Source: Seriola aureovittata
Lineage: Eukaryota > Chordata > Actinopteri > Carangiformes > Carangidae
Length of the DNA stretch: 64,000 bases
Direction of reading: 5' to 3'
Assembly: GCF_021018895.1 (NCBI RefSeq)
Contig: NC_079386.1
Coordinates: 18,971,552 to 19,035,551, forward strand
Below the pieces are notes generated by a model that was not told where the DNA came from, did no database searches, and saw only the letters and a list, made by a program, of their open reading frames with translations. Positions within the stretch are counted from its first letter, which is position 1. Each line of letters begins with the position of its first letter. The translations under genes were made by a program, and so were the position numbers. Shown one piece after another: positions 47,989 to 61,086 of this stretch.

Positions 47989-50900
47989 ATGGGACAAACA
48001 TCTCTTCTGAAGCTGCTCTGTAAGTACAGTAAATATGAAATTATATTGACAGCATCAGGCTGAGCTGGAGTCAGATACAAAGAGTAAGATTTACTTTAAA
48101 GCTCCTAAAACAAATTTTATATGTTTATTAAACCACCAAAAAAGCTGAAAAGAGAAACAGAATTTAAATGAAATGTCCGGGATCTTCACAGAAGTTCACT
48201 TCTCTGAGTGAAAAGAAAAAGAGGAAGAGTTTCACGAGGATGATTATCTCAGATAACATTGATTTATCTGTGGAAAGTCTGATTTAATGCAGGACACTGC
48301 AGAGAAACCTCAGCAGTGCTAACCGACATCATCACCTCCGCCCCCAGTGCACATCCTGTTGAATCATGACTTTTAACCCATGTTATCATTTATTAAAAGC
48401 AACTAAACTTTTATTCCCTTAAAGCCTCAGATACATTTGTTATTTTAAAGATCAGGTGCATTTTATAATTTTTAATCATCAGTTTGAGTCTGTAAAATTA
48501 TTAATTGTTATTTGTGTCATTTCTCTTCAGGGCTGACCTCGCTGCTCTGCTGCACAACAAAACAAGGTCAGTGAACGCATCATACGACATAAAACTGTTC
48601 AATTAAATGAATGAAGCGCCATATTTTCCTCTTCATCTGTGTTTTATTTATTAATATCTAATATTAATATTGCAGTTATTGATGTGGACATTTCTGCCTT
48701 TAAGGTCATGAGTGTGAGTTTTGGTTTTAAATCTGATAGGTGAGCCGATCAGAAGAGAAGACGCTCTGAGCCTCTGTTCTGATTGGCTGCCTGTTTTCTG
48801 AGTGATCCAATAAAAATAAAGCAGATTTCAGGTAAAAACACTCAGAGAAACTAAATCCTGCAAGGTTTGGATGGTGGGTCCAGGTGGGCGGGGCTTGGTG
48901 ACTGCTTTGTTGTGACATCACAAAGTTCCAGAAGTCCTGACGGCTGGTTTTAAGGCTCAGTTTCTGAATACAGGCTGTGTGCATTTCTCTGTGGACTGAG
49001 GCTTTGATACTTTCACAGTATTAATATAGAAGCTAGAGCTGATCTATAATCACACTACACATGGACACAGACCTAATCTCTCTAATGCCATCAACACTAA
49101 CAGGGGCTTTTGACACATCATGCTTTAATGAATTCATCAGGACTCATGCAATTATCAGAATCACTGAAGTATAAAGTGTTACCAACGTGACGATGTGTTC
49201 AGGATGTAAACAGCAAATAATATACAATCAAGGAAGTCCACATGAGTAACAGATCAGGCAGTGATGGTTGCACTGTTTTATTTATCAGCTGGTCTGACGG
49301 TGAGTCCCAGCAGCTCTCAGCTGTTTAAAGGAGACTCTGTCTCTCTGAGCTGTGAGGAGGACGACAGCTCTGCTGGATGGAGGCTGAGGAGGAACACCAC
49401 CAGAGAAACCAGGACTCAGTGTGACGACTGGGGAAGATCAGCTGGTTCTTCCTGTAACATCGGTGTCATCGTCCCATGGGACAGTGGAGTTTACTGGTGT
49501 GAGTCCAGAGAGGGAGCAACCAGTAACAGCATCAGCATCACTGTCACTGGTAAGATCAGACTGTGGAGTCAGTGTTGATGAAGCTGTGTGTAAATGGATG
49601 AAATGCTGTAGTTTGTCTGTGTGTTGAGGTGGAGCAGTGATCCTGCAGAGTCCTGTCCTCCCTGTGATGGAGGGACATGATGTCACTCTGCACTGTAAAA
49701 CAAAGACCCCTCCCTCCAACCTCCCAGCTGCTTTCTATAAAGATGGCTCCCTCATCACAGAGACTACAGGTCACATGACCATCCACCATGTTGACAAGTC
49801 TGATGAAGGCCTCTACAGCTGTGACATCAGAGGTCATGGAGAGTCTCCACGCAGCTGGATCACTGTCACAGGTCAGGAGGTCAGAGGTCACTCTTCAGTT
49901 GAGTTGATGACCACAAACATGCTTTTAATCCTTTCTGTATTTATTCCAGAGACACCCACCACCACAGCTCCTCCACCTCCAGCTGTTACTACATCTGTAA
50001 TCTTAGTTTCTGCATCTGCCTGTGGTCTGGTGCTCCTGGTTCTGTTGGTTCTGCTGGTTCTGTTGGTTCTGCTGGTGAGACGACGTGTCCGGAGGAAACC
50101 TGGAGGTGAGACACACTCAGCACTTCCCCTGAGGGCTCCAGTGAGGACGTTCTTGAGGTTAATGTTACAGTTTAAATATAATAAATGTAAATGTGTTTCA
50201 GCGTGTAGTAAAAAAACACAACGTGACTTTTGAAACTTTCATTAGCTCTTTCACATTTAACATTTATATACGACTCAAACCTTCTTTAGTAACTGGAGGT
50301 TCAGACTGTGGTGACTGTGTTTGAAGGATGAAGCATGTTTTGTTTCTTGTGGTCAAGGTGTTGGTACGAGAACAGAAATCGTGCTGCAGTTCAGTTTCCT
50401 GTTTTCTTGTTTCGTGCACGTGTCTCTACCTGCAGCTCAACACGTCAGCTTCTCACTTTGCGTTTATTGTTGTAGCCATGACAACCGAGGTCCGGTCGGC
50501 TTGCCGTGGTAGGGTCGTATCAGATGGTTGAAAACAAAAACCGACCTGTGTTTGTGGTTCAGGTAAAATATTTGTTATTTGACTTCTTCTGCAGAGCGAG
50601 AAGCAGCGCCGCTGTCCTCAGCTGTGAAAGGAGCAGCTGACGTCAGGGATGAAGCAAACAGCTGGACAGGTACGTCAGCTGCTCTGCTGTGAGGAGGCTG
50701 TGGTCAGTGTTGGTGATGACGTCAGGAGGGAGGCCCTCCACAACTAGTTTAACCCTGCTAACCTTAAAAGTCAAACTCAAGTTGTATTTTAGTTAAAATT
50801 CAAATGTAGGTTGATGCTGAGGGACATGTGTTGTTCAGTGAGTGGTGTATTATAAAGTGACCAGATTGCTGAAATGAAAACCAGCTCAGTGGTTAATACG

Positions 50901-52584
50901 TCATCAAAATATCCAACGTTTTTACTGATGAAATAAAGGGGGACCATCCCGGTCTCATGTATTTTGACCATGCCAACTGTTGTGCTGGAAGGCCGACTGA
51001 TAAAATGATGGCTCCCTACTTTTGAAGCAGTCGTGAAGTTCTATTGTCTATCCATTCCTCAATTATTCCATAAGGCTCCACAGATCCAAAGAATCAAAAT
51101 AATTGTTTTTATAAATGGTTGTGAATATCGTCGCATGAAGTCCATCGCAGACAGTCAGAAAACTTCTCCTTCCAACATAAAAACTATTTTCAAGTTCCGG
51201 CTGGGGGGCTTTTGGGTATGTTTGCTTTTGTTGATTTTCTTCCCGGTTATGAACTCCTAAGCAATGAGTGAGCCCGCTAACTTTTCTCTGCCTAGAGACC
51301 ACAAAAAGAAAAGAAAAATCTGATTGGACAACTCTGTTTTGATGGTTTTAGTGTCACTTCTAAAGCTGCTATCGCTAGCAGCCAGTTCCCAGTTTTGGCC
51401 AAAACAAGCGAAACGCTAGTTTTTAATTACAAAAGTTTAAAGATTGGACATTTCCAGGGACAGTGAAGTGGGTGTGAATTTTACAGTTCACAGAGGTGTC
51501 GTCAGATTAAAATGTGACCTGATGATGTCACTGGATGAAAAGTTAATACTGAGGGGAGGAAGTTCATCACAATCCATCCAAATTGTCTGCTGTACCTCCG
51601 AGGGTCAGCAGGGTTCACAGAGGTCCGTTCAAAACCTTGAGCGTGTTCATCAAACAGATCGCAACATTTCTCACCCATTAAATCTCGTCGCACTGAAAGA
51701 AAAGTAAGAAGTGTTTTCTGCTTGGCACAGAGTGGTTTACTGTGACTGGTAAAAGTGTGAGAAGTGAGCAGCTCTGTGGTCGTCCATTTTCCTGTTTCAT
51801 AAGTAATCACCTGCTGAATTCATTTTCTTTCATCTTGCACAGAAATACTGTTAAAAATAAGTGTAATATCGTCGTATCCTGATGCTTTCAGCTAAAATTA
51901 ATACAATTTCTATCGTATTATAAAATAAACATAAATGAAGGTTGTTAATGTTGTAGTGATGTGTTCTGGGTATTATTTGTACGTTTTAAATGCAGTCACA
52001 TGACTCTTCTGTTGCAGGAGCTGATGCAGCTGCAGTTTACGCAGCAGTGGGAAGAACAGCAGACGTCAGTTACGGACAGATCATCATCAGAGCAAACAGC
52101 AGCAGAGGTACAGCTGCTCCTCTTCCTCACTGAAGCTTCCTCTGTCTCTGCTCAACGTGGCCCCGCCCACAACGAGCAGGTGCTTGGATCATTAAACTGT
52201 GCATCCACCTGCTCACTGTTTACTCAGTTTACTGCACTTGTTGCTATAGATTCAGTTTGTGAGCACAGGTTCTGGTTCTGGTTCTGGTCTCCGTACAGGC
52301 AGGACGGAACCAAACCCGGCAACCTCACCGTGACGACTGACTGTTGCCGAACAGGAAACTGTTCCAGCACACTGATTGATAATATATTTGTTCTTTTGTA
52401 CGAAAGCATTTGGAAACATTTTAGAGGTGCTGCCAGATGGGTTTTGCTTCCAGTCTTTATGCTAAGCTAACCTAGCCATTGATAGATATCCTTTTAAAAA
52501 GTGAGCTACCTGTTGTGTATTGACCCCCCAGTATATAGAGTATGTTTACAACAAAATTATTATATATACGCTCCACTGAGGTGA

Positions 52585-52628
<44 letters not shown>

Positions 52629-52704
52629 GTGTCCACCAGAGCCTGAGGTCGTCTATTCGTCACTGATGTCGACCGTCACAGCTTGTCACCAGTCCACCCA
52701 CTGA
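47989..52704 (+). CDS. ITIM receptor 4: two-Ig Fc-receptor-like inhibitory receptor
   Basis: Eight exons: 47989-48019, 48531-48566, 49289-49549 (Ig1), 49629-49871 (Ig2), 49950-50105 (stalk/TM), 50595-50669, 52018-52107, 52628-52704; phase 1 throughout, 322 residues. Leader 1-22, Ig1 23-109 with four Cys, Ig2 110-190. A short Thr/Pro stalk leads to an LLV-repeat helix of 17 residues and RRRVRRK. The tail has ITIMs VSYGQI (Tyr286) and VVYSSL (Tyr307) plus the ITIM-like AVYAAV (Tyr275). The exon at 50595 has no Tyr. Ig1 lacks the NIS/NIT site of receptors 1 and 2 (reads NIG). A copy of repeat family 2 lies between the leader and Ig1, and repeats of families 6 and 7 lie before the 52018 exon. Confidence 0.9.
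48795..49073. mobile_element. Dispersed repeat family 2, copy 2
   Basis: Same strand and nearly the same sequence as 9770-10045, but in intron 2 rather than intron 5 of a receptor gene. Confidence 0.7.
50890..51415. mobile_element. Dispersed repeats of families 6 and 7
   Basis: 50890-51080 matches 21595-21790. 51337-51412 matches the flanks of the minisatellite at 35027-35230. Both are in one intron of ITIM receptor 4. Confidence 0.5.
52584..52622. repeat. (GT)n microsatellite beside the last-exon acceptor
   Basis: About 18 GT units directly before the acceptor TTTTCAG of the last exon of ITIM receptor 4. It occupies the place of the polypyrimidine tract. Confidence 0.9.
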
Positions 52705-52812
52705 CGTCCTGCAGCTGGTTCGCTGCTCACCAACTGGTATTTTGTAGTTTTGAATGCTGTTCAATGAACTGCTGCAGCTAACAGTCTACTAATGAATTAT
52801 TGATGATTTGTT

Positions 52813-52818
52813 AATAAA
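52813..52818 (+). terminator. Poly(A) signal of ITIM receptor 4
   Basis: AATAAA lies 109 bases after the stop at 52702-52704. Confidence 0.5.
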
Positions 52819-53329
52819 CTAATTATTTATCAAGCAAAAACATTAAATGTCTCAGTCTCTCAGATGTGATGCTTTTCTTCATCACGTGTGATTTTAAAAT
52901 GAATTTTCTCCACATTCTGACCTTTTCACCTGCGTCAACAAGTTTAGCCAGCTAATGCTAGCCAGCTGATAGCACAGCTGTTCATCTTCAGTGTTAGCTT
53001 GTCATTTCATTACCAATATACGGTAAAATGTCATGTATGATCTAATGTTACAAACACTGGTGTCCAGTCATGAGCAGCGAGTCAAAGGAGGATTAGTTGT
53101 TATGGAGTCGATATGGAGTTCATTATTTCATGTGGTGGTTCAGTCTTGACCTTTAACATTAGTTTTTATAATAAAGACCCTCTTTGTTTTCACTCAGGAA
53201 TTCAGGAGTTTTACCTGTTTCAGTATTAAAACGAACCTGTTTTCTGAACCAACTCCAACATATTACGGTGCTTTAATGTCGGTAAAATTATTCATGTCCA
53301 ACTGAATGTATTCGGTTTGTCTCAGTGAT

Positions 53330-53573
53330 TGTGGTGGCGGCGGAGCAGCTGACGTTAACTCCGCACTGAGGGGGAACTCCTGTACCAGCGACGTGTTGCC
53401 ACCGGAGTAAATAAGGAGCGCACCGTAAACTGTATAAATAGGCCGCACAGGTGGTTCTGTGGCCGGTACTACACGGAGGGAGACGGTCTCTGGCAGAAGT
53501 GTTTGGATGATGTCGCCGGTGCTGGAACTGAAGACACAGACACAGACACAGACACAGGTGAGTAAACTGAAGT
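53330..53573 (+). promoter_or_regulatory. Possible promoter and first exon of an unknown transcript
   Basis: A relatively GC/CpG-rich stretch. At 53507 and 53510 two ATGs open a 17-codon frame ending ACACAG|GTGAGT at about 53560, a good splice donor. A possible next exon at about 54287 starts with TGA, so the transcript may be non-coding or carry only a tiny frame. No family is recognised. Confidence 0.25.
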
Positions 53574-56500
53574 TTGGTGTGTGTTGTTAATGTAATGTGT
53601 AAAGTTGTGTGACGCTCAGAGCGCGACGGTCTGCTGTTACCATGGAGACGATCTGAGGAAGCTAACGCTAGTAGCTACGGGAGGAGTTAGCATGCTAGCG
53701 GTTAGCTGGCTAGCTAGTTGAGAAAACTCCGTCCGAAAGAAAAAAAAAAAAAAACGATGTTTTCCCGAATGAACCGGCGGCGAAAAACAACATGTCATGA
53801 CAACACGTTAAAGAGGCGATAACATTAGGTCTGTTACATGTTCTGTTTGTTATTTAATCACTTTTTAAAACTCCTGGTCAAGACGTTCAGAGCGGCGTCC
53901 TGTCAGTTACTGTCTGTGCTAACGCGTCCGCTCGAGAGGATGTAACTGAAAACGTAAAATTTAAGTTTTGTACAATTAAATGTTATATCTGTGTCAAGGT
54001 AATGGACATATACGTTCAGCTGTAGTTAAGTGTGTTTTGTCAGTGACGAGCAGCAGTTTTCTGCATGTGTATGAATGTGTGTCAGTGCAGCATCAGGGGT
54101 TTAACGGTACTGAACATAGCGCCGTAACGGCAGCCATGTTTTTCTTTAACATCAAGGAATTCACAACATTTTTCAACTTGGTTGTAAAATTCAGAAACAT
54201 ATTAAAGGTTTTATTCATTGTTTATTTACTTACATTAAGACCTTTTTGAATGACTTTTTTTTTTTTTTTTATTTAGTGATGAAGCTGGCGACGGGATGAA
54301 GCTCCATCATCTGCTGCTCAACACAAATAAAGGTATATCTAGTTCTGTGTGTGCTGTATTTAATCGATGCTATTGCTTCATCTTTAACAGTTAAGACATG
54401 TAATGTGTAAAGTTTGTGTTGTAACATGTTTAAGTGATAATTTGGGATGTTTGATGGGGGCTGTGTGAGATAGTCGGGGTTACCTGCAGTATATTCAGTT
54501 TGGAGGAGCACAGGTAGAGCAGCAGAGTGATGAGGTGCTGTGGGCGGGGCCAGCAGAAAACACCTATTTTAGACACTTTTTTTAAAAAGACGCTGAAACA
54601 ATCCAATATCTGTTGAAATGAAGCTTCATGAATAATATTTTCAGTGGTTTGTCTTCCCCTTTGACACTACATTTTTCTCAACCACCAAACTGTTGTATTC
54701 ATACGCACAAGCGCACTGTATTACACCCCAGCTGCACTTCAGCTCAGTGAATATGGAAGCGCTAAACTTAACTTCTTTATGAAGATAAAGATGAAAACAC
54801 TGTACATGAAGATACATCTACAGCTATTGGATTGTTTCAGTGGGCATCTTTTCAAAGTGTCTGAAACAGCATCTCATCACTGCCAGTGTACCGCTCCTCC
54901 TCCTCCTGCTGCTCCTCTAATCTGAATCTACTGCAGGAAACACACTGAAACAATGAAACTGTAAACTTATTGAAATAAGGAAGCAAACGTTACGATGAGC
55001 AGGTCTATCTACAGTACGACACCTGGCTGTGGTTCACAATAAGGAACTGTGACTTTCATCATTTAATGACATATAATGGAAAAACTCCTTCTAATAATGC
55101 TGCACTACAAAAACACTGTCTGTCTTTCTACAAATGTAAGTTTGTTGTTGTTTTACATGAAATAAACATCTTGGTTATTAATAATGTACAGTTTGTTATT
55201 ACCTAGAATATGGGGCTGTCATTTTGCTGTTGTACTTTTTACTTATTTAAATGGAGATGACTGAAGCTTCCTGCCTCAGCTGATCCACTCTGACGCTCCT
55301 GGAGACGTTAGTTAGTCCCTCAGTATGTGATACTGAACATTATAGGAAGCGATCAGGTGAAGAGGAAGGTGAGGATGAAGCTGTGGGACTGACTCAGTGT
55401 GGGCTGGACTCTGAGCTGACTGTATTCAGTCGGCCAGCAGGCGGCAGCACAGGAGCATCACTTTGTGCTACAGCACGTGATGGTTTCAGCTTGCAGTCTG
55501 ACCTTTATCCTCACAGCAGGAGAACTGAAGATTCAAATCACAACAGCTCAGATGTCACTAAACACAACAACATCTGCAGCATCTCACAAACACATTCATA
55601 CAGGACAACAGAGTGAAGATTAAACCAGTCCACAAGGTCAAGGAAACAAAACAGCCGCCATGAAACGTAGTTACCAAAGAAAGGAAGGCGTGTTAACATT
55701 TGCAATGTGGTTGGATCAGTCAGTGGCAGTTTCATGATGACTGGATCAGGGATCTTTGATCGGTTGGATTGCTGTGGCATGTTTATTCTTGCTGGTATTT
55801 ACACGGCCATGTGATCATCAGACTGGCTCCAACATGTTATTTCATCAAATTAAAAATCTGTTTCACATTCAATCGCCTAAAGAAAACCATGACCGGGCTC
55901 GCCCTGCAGTTTAGCTGCTGAACACCGTGTGTCTACACCTGCTTTGTTAGAGGACAACATGTTCTGACACACACTTTAAAACAGACTGAGCTGATGAACT
56001 TATATTATATATATATCATATATTAAATACATGTGAAGAGTGAACGAGCTGTAGGCCTCAGTGTGAGTGTGGAGCAGACGGCTTGATGCTCTTAGAGTTT
56101 CTGTGATGCAGCAGTTCTGACTCTGCAGAGTGAAGTCACTGTACAACTGATTCATCCACTCAGCCATAGTCCTGCAGTTTAACATGGTTCCAGATGAAGG
56201 TGTGAAGCTGTTTGTAGCTGTAGCTAAGAAGCGCCACACTGCTGCAGAACAAACTCACAACACGTCTCTCACTATAGTGAAGTGGAGCTTGTGTAAACAT
56301 TAGTTTGGAATATGACTGTAACTGCAGGACAGTGTTTTACTTTTAGTCTCGAGGCTCCGGCTTTTAATTGATTAGTGACGATGTTGAAGTGACACATGAA
56401 CACGGTTCTGATGGTTTTATTTTGCACAGGCGAGTTAGTGTTGTGAGAAATGCATGAACTGATCTGAGAGCTGCATTATGGGAGGTGAGAATGACGTTAG

Positions 56501-59016
56501 TGGTAGAGAAACTTTTAATTTGAAGGAACAGAGAGGGGAGTTATTGATGATGGATCATTTGTACTTAGAGCTGATAAATGACTGACATGATATTAGAGAG
56601 TATGTGATCTCAGTCTGTCTCTCTGTCTCTCTGTCTGTGGTCTGTCTGCTCAGTCAAGATGGCGGCTGCTGCTCAGTCTGTGGTTTCCTGTGAAATGAAA
56701 CTTCTGCTTTTCATTTTATTGTCAGCTTTTAAAAATCTGCTTCACACTGCAGTAAAAGCCCCAGATCCCCCGAAGCTCAGTTCAGTTTTGTTTTCTGTCA
56801 GTCGGGTGGAGTTCGTATTTCAGTGAAACGCTTGTCTTTCGTTTCTCAGGAACTCGGCACAAAGCCACATCCCTCTGGGTAATAACTGGCGCCAGCACAG
56901 TAAACAGCTCTCGGGGAGGGGAGGGGGGGCGGGAAAGATGGCAGATGTTTTTAGTCAGTCACACCTACAGGAAGAGGAACATGGCGCCTCATCAGTTCAC
57001 TGAGCAGATCAGCCACTCAGTTAAAAGTTCTGTTGTTCTTTGTTTCAGTCGTTCTGTTAAAACCCTCGGAGCGGCGGGAACTTCTCCCAACCAGCTGCTG
57101 GGTTTTTCCTAAAGTCATGTTGATGATTGAGAGAAGCTGGTGCTGAGGGAGAGAGAGAGGAACAAAGGCTCATGGTGGTTAGTAATAACACGCAGGTCAC
57201 AGGACAAACTGTTTCCAGCAACATCAACATGTTTGTAGAGAAAACAGGCGGCAAAACAAGCCGTCAGCTGGTTCCTGGCTCAAGTTTCTGTCGAACACCT
57301 CGACTCATCGCAGACTTTCACCTGGACTCGAGGATGAACCGGTCACACTTTAGTGGTCACGGGTCAAAGGTCAAGGTCACAGTGACCTGGGAAAACTTTG
57401 TAGTGGTTGCAGTTTGACAGAATTTCCCCACAAACGTTAGATATTCTCTGACCTGGTGTGAGAGGAGGAAGGATGTTCTCATCATCATCCTCCTCTTGTT
57501 TTACATTTAGGGAATTCGTCACAATGGAAGACTTTGTGTGAGGCGATGAGTCGGGGGGGAAATGTGACACTCGGTACTTTCCACATGATGAAGAGCTTCT
57601 GTCCCACAACAGACGCTGATGATTCAGATCTGAGACTCTGACTAAAACAGCAGCGACGTAACGAGGTTAAACTCTCTGCTCTGTTTAAACCTGTTCCTGA
57701 CTCAGACTCAGTCAGTGGGGGAGGGGGGGCCGCAGAGAGCTGCTCAAACCACAACTCCTCCGCCCTGTTCCGCCATTTTGTGTGTCTCTTGTTACAAGGA
57801 CAGGAACATATAATTTCCCTCTCTCAGCTGCAGTCAGTGAAGGCAGCGTCTCTCTCAGATTCAGACTGTAATCTTAGTTACTTGTTCTTCATGTTTCACA
57901 CCTGAACTGACTGATACAGAAACTGAGACTTCAGACTGTGGACTGTTAAACTGCAGCGCTCACAGTCTCTGCAGGTTAATGAGCAACAGCTCTGCTCTCT
58001 GTTCAAACCACTTCCTCGTTCAGACGGAGGTGGGGGAGGAGCAGCCTGTAAATGTTCCATCTGCTGCGTCTCTTATCACCGGCTCTTTGTGTCGTGTTTC
58101 CCTGACGAACATGTTCCCTGAAGGTCACAACATGTTTGTCAGGTTTAATGTGCAGCAGGGGGCGGGACTGTTGAGCTATAATTAAACGTGTCTGTGCAGC
58201 AGCTCAGGTGTGGTCGGTCTCTGTGGGATTCAGGTGTGAGATCCTGTTTCTGCTGCTCGACACCTTTTACATTCACATCATAAATAAAGCAACATGAATC
58301 CAGCAAGTAAAAGAAAATACTTTTTATTTAGTAAAAGATCAAAGGTCATCAGAGCTCAGACAGATGGATTATTATATCACATCAGACTGATGAAACAGAT
58401 TTAAAGATTCTGAGTTACTGAATATAAATATTTTAATATACATTAGCTGCTTCATCATTTTTCTTTCTTTCCACAGAGAAACTTTTAGCTTTTGTTTTTT
58501 ATTATTTGTGTATTAACATTTACATCTTCTGTACATCAGTTTATGTGTTTCCAATGGTTCAGTTCAGTTAGATACTAACCATCTACTGTGTAGATAGGTT
58601 TAATTTAAACTCTTTAATAACATTTAAAAACATCACATTTTAGTTTTTACTTTTACTTTTCTGTTACTTTGAGTATTTTAGTATTTGACAGTAGATTTGA
58701 CTTTTTGAATTCCTTTTCCTTTACAAACTTCCTGTTGAACAGCTGGAACATGTTTAACTCTTCAGTTTATATGATAGAAAAGCTTCCACCAGCGACACAG
58801 GAAAAACCTGTTGACCAGCGGCTTGAGAGAAGCTCAGAACGTTTTTAAACCACAGCTGAAAATCTATTGTTGTCACTATTATTATTGATAAACCAAAGTC
58901 CACTCCCTAAAATATAATCATTCCATTTGTATGAATAAATCAGTAGGTGGAGGAAGGTGATGCAGTACATGTGCTACAGGTGATGAAGACGAGCAGCAGC
59001 AGCTCAGTGAAGGAGA

Positions 59017-59047
<31 letters not shown>

Positions 59048-59693
59048 GACAATTACAGAACATTCAGCTGATGATACTTGAGTCTAACTCAGTGATTCTT
59101 CCTGGTATTGTTATTGTTATTCATCATAATTGGGGAAAGTTTCTCTGAAGTTTTCACATAAGGGCAAGTGGAAGAACAACTTTGAATATTAAATGATGAC
59201 GAACATGATTCAAGAGTTCAGGTTTAAAGTCTTTTTCCTCTGAGTCCGGTCCACTAAGACATCTGTCTTTGTCCAGTCACCGCACTGCCTGTCTCTATGG
59301 TGTCAAAGGTTTTGAATCGCTCTTTGTCTGGCTCATCACCTGGGACCAGTTGCCATGGGAGACCCTACCAGGACCTGAACGGTCCAGACAACACAGCTCC
59401 CAGGATCCTCTAAACTCACAAACCCCTCCACCACGATAAGGTGGCGATTTCCGGAGGGGGAGGCAGGACTGGTGCAGACTGGTGGGCCGGACGAACACTT
59501 CTCTTGTTTGGGCCGGTTTCCAGCTGAATGTTAGAACTGTACTGAGAGACGTCTTGACCCCTGGTGTTTTACTGACAGAGGACAGTTTGACAGGAGACAC
59601 TGGTCTGTCTGCTGCTGAGACAGAGGGACGGTGAAGACCTATAAATGGCAGTGAAATATACATGAAGGACATCTTCCACTTCCTGTTTACAGT
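53574..59693. other. Intergenic region without a recognised gene
   Basis: Mixed sequence with a T run at 54257-54271 and (TTG)n at 59020-59048. A short frame at 56659-56826 begins MAAAAQSVVSC and contains a leader-like stretch, but has no supporting splice structure. AATAAA on the plus strand near 58282 and on the minus strand near 58323 face each other, so a 3' UTR of V-set gene 6 up to 1.3 kb long is possible. Confidence 0.5.
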
Positions 59694-61086
59694 TCACGCC
59701 AGCTGTTGGTCAGCTGCTGCATCAGCAGGAGGTTTGTATGAACTCTGCTCTGTGAGTCTGCGTTTCCTATAGATCATGAAACCAACAACAACAACAACAA
59801 CAACAAGCAGAGCAGCAGCTGACAGACCGACTTCCAGTGCAACACGTCCTCTACTGTTTCCCTCCTTGTCTCGTCCCTCCTCGTCTCCTCTCTCCTCTGT
59901 GATACCTGCAGAGAGAAACAGGTGTGAGGTATCAGCTGTCAGGTATGTGATGAGTGAAGAATTCTTCACACTCCTGTCAGACATTATCTACTGACTCACC
60001 TGGCTGAACGTCCAGATTGATGATGCTGATTGGCTCAGAAATGCCCCTCTTCCTGCGGTTTCTTCCTCCCTGGACAACATAACACTCGTATCTTCCTGCG
60101 TCCTTTTCTGTCACGTCCTTCAGAGTCAGAGACACGTCCCCGTCCTTCATCTGTCTGTCCTGCAGCTCCACCCGGTTCTGAAGAGACGGGAGCTGGTAGG
60201 ATGTAACACACCTGCCGTCCCGGTACAGAAACACATATTCTGGCTCCAGCTCAGGTCTGCTCCACTCTACAACTATGATGTTTGTGTCTTCGGGAGCTCG
60301 ACATGGCAGAGAGACATTCTGTCCAGGTGCAGCTTTTATGGTCTTTGTCTGATCTGAAGAAAAGAAAACACAGAGCACAGAGGTCAGAGGTCAACTCCTC
60401 ACCAATCAGAGGAGGAGCATCAAAGAGGAGCCATACAAACATGTTACTCATAATGTTCGGTTCAGACTGTGATGTTGCTGTAGCTCATCTCCTCTCCCTG
60501 TAAACTGCTTGTTGCCGATCACACCCACAGATCTAAATATTTAATTACCAATAGAAAAGTTTTTCTTTAGACTTGTCTGTTGCCCTGGTGCATGCTGGGA
60601 GGCTGTTTTCTGTCCACGCCCAAACCCCCACACGCTACACCAGGAAACCAAGTGTGAGCTGTGACTGGTCTTAATGCGTTCGTGTGGAGAGATTCAGTTG
60701 CCAACAACATTCACTCTGCAGCTTCAGTTCAGCTGCTGGAGCTTGAACACACTGGGAGAGGAGGCATTAATCAAATCCTCCAAATACATTTAGGTTTTAT
60801 ACACACACACCGACACATGGACATAGGTCAGTTTTGTCTCTGTATAACAAGTAGTTTTAGGAGCCAACAGGCTGTGGTAACTAAATGTTGGAGAATGAAA
60901 AACGAAGCTATTTATCATTCGCTCAAATTGATGATAAAGTATTAACAATATAACCCGTAGCTTTAACCAAACACCTGTCGGCAAACAGGAGTCTGTAGAG
61001 CGGAGCTCACCTGTAGCAGCTGACACCTGCACACAGAGGAACAGGAGAGTCCAGCTGAGACAAACAGGCGACACAGCACACGTCAT
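59694..61086 (-). CDS. V-set gene 6: V-type Ig protein with poly-valine helix
   Basis: Minus-strand, three exons: 61086-61011 (leader, MTCAVSPVCLSWTLLFLC), 60353-60000 (V domain), 59905-59694 (stalk, helix, tail), phase 1, 213 residues. The V domain (26-143) has VSLPC, VEWSRPEL, FLYRDGR and DAGRYECYV. The stalk is charged (EERGDEEGRDKEG). The helix reads LSAAALL, then seven valines from (GTT)n, then GFMI; the tail YRKRRLTEQSSYKPP ends ADQQLA, close to the DQQLV end of V-set gene 1. The V-to-TM intron is only 94 bases and related to that of gene 1. Divergent from ITIM receptor 5 across 2.7 kb. Confidence 0.9.

Noticed and set aside
56659..56826. 56-codon frame with a leader-like stretch (MAAAAQSVV)
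   Set aside because: Short, no donor in frame, no neighbouring exon or domain found.
57127..57417. 96-codon frame on the plus strand
   Set aside because: No domain; its end looks like a common dispersed sequence (GGTCAAGGTCACAGTGACC).
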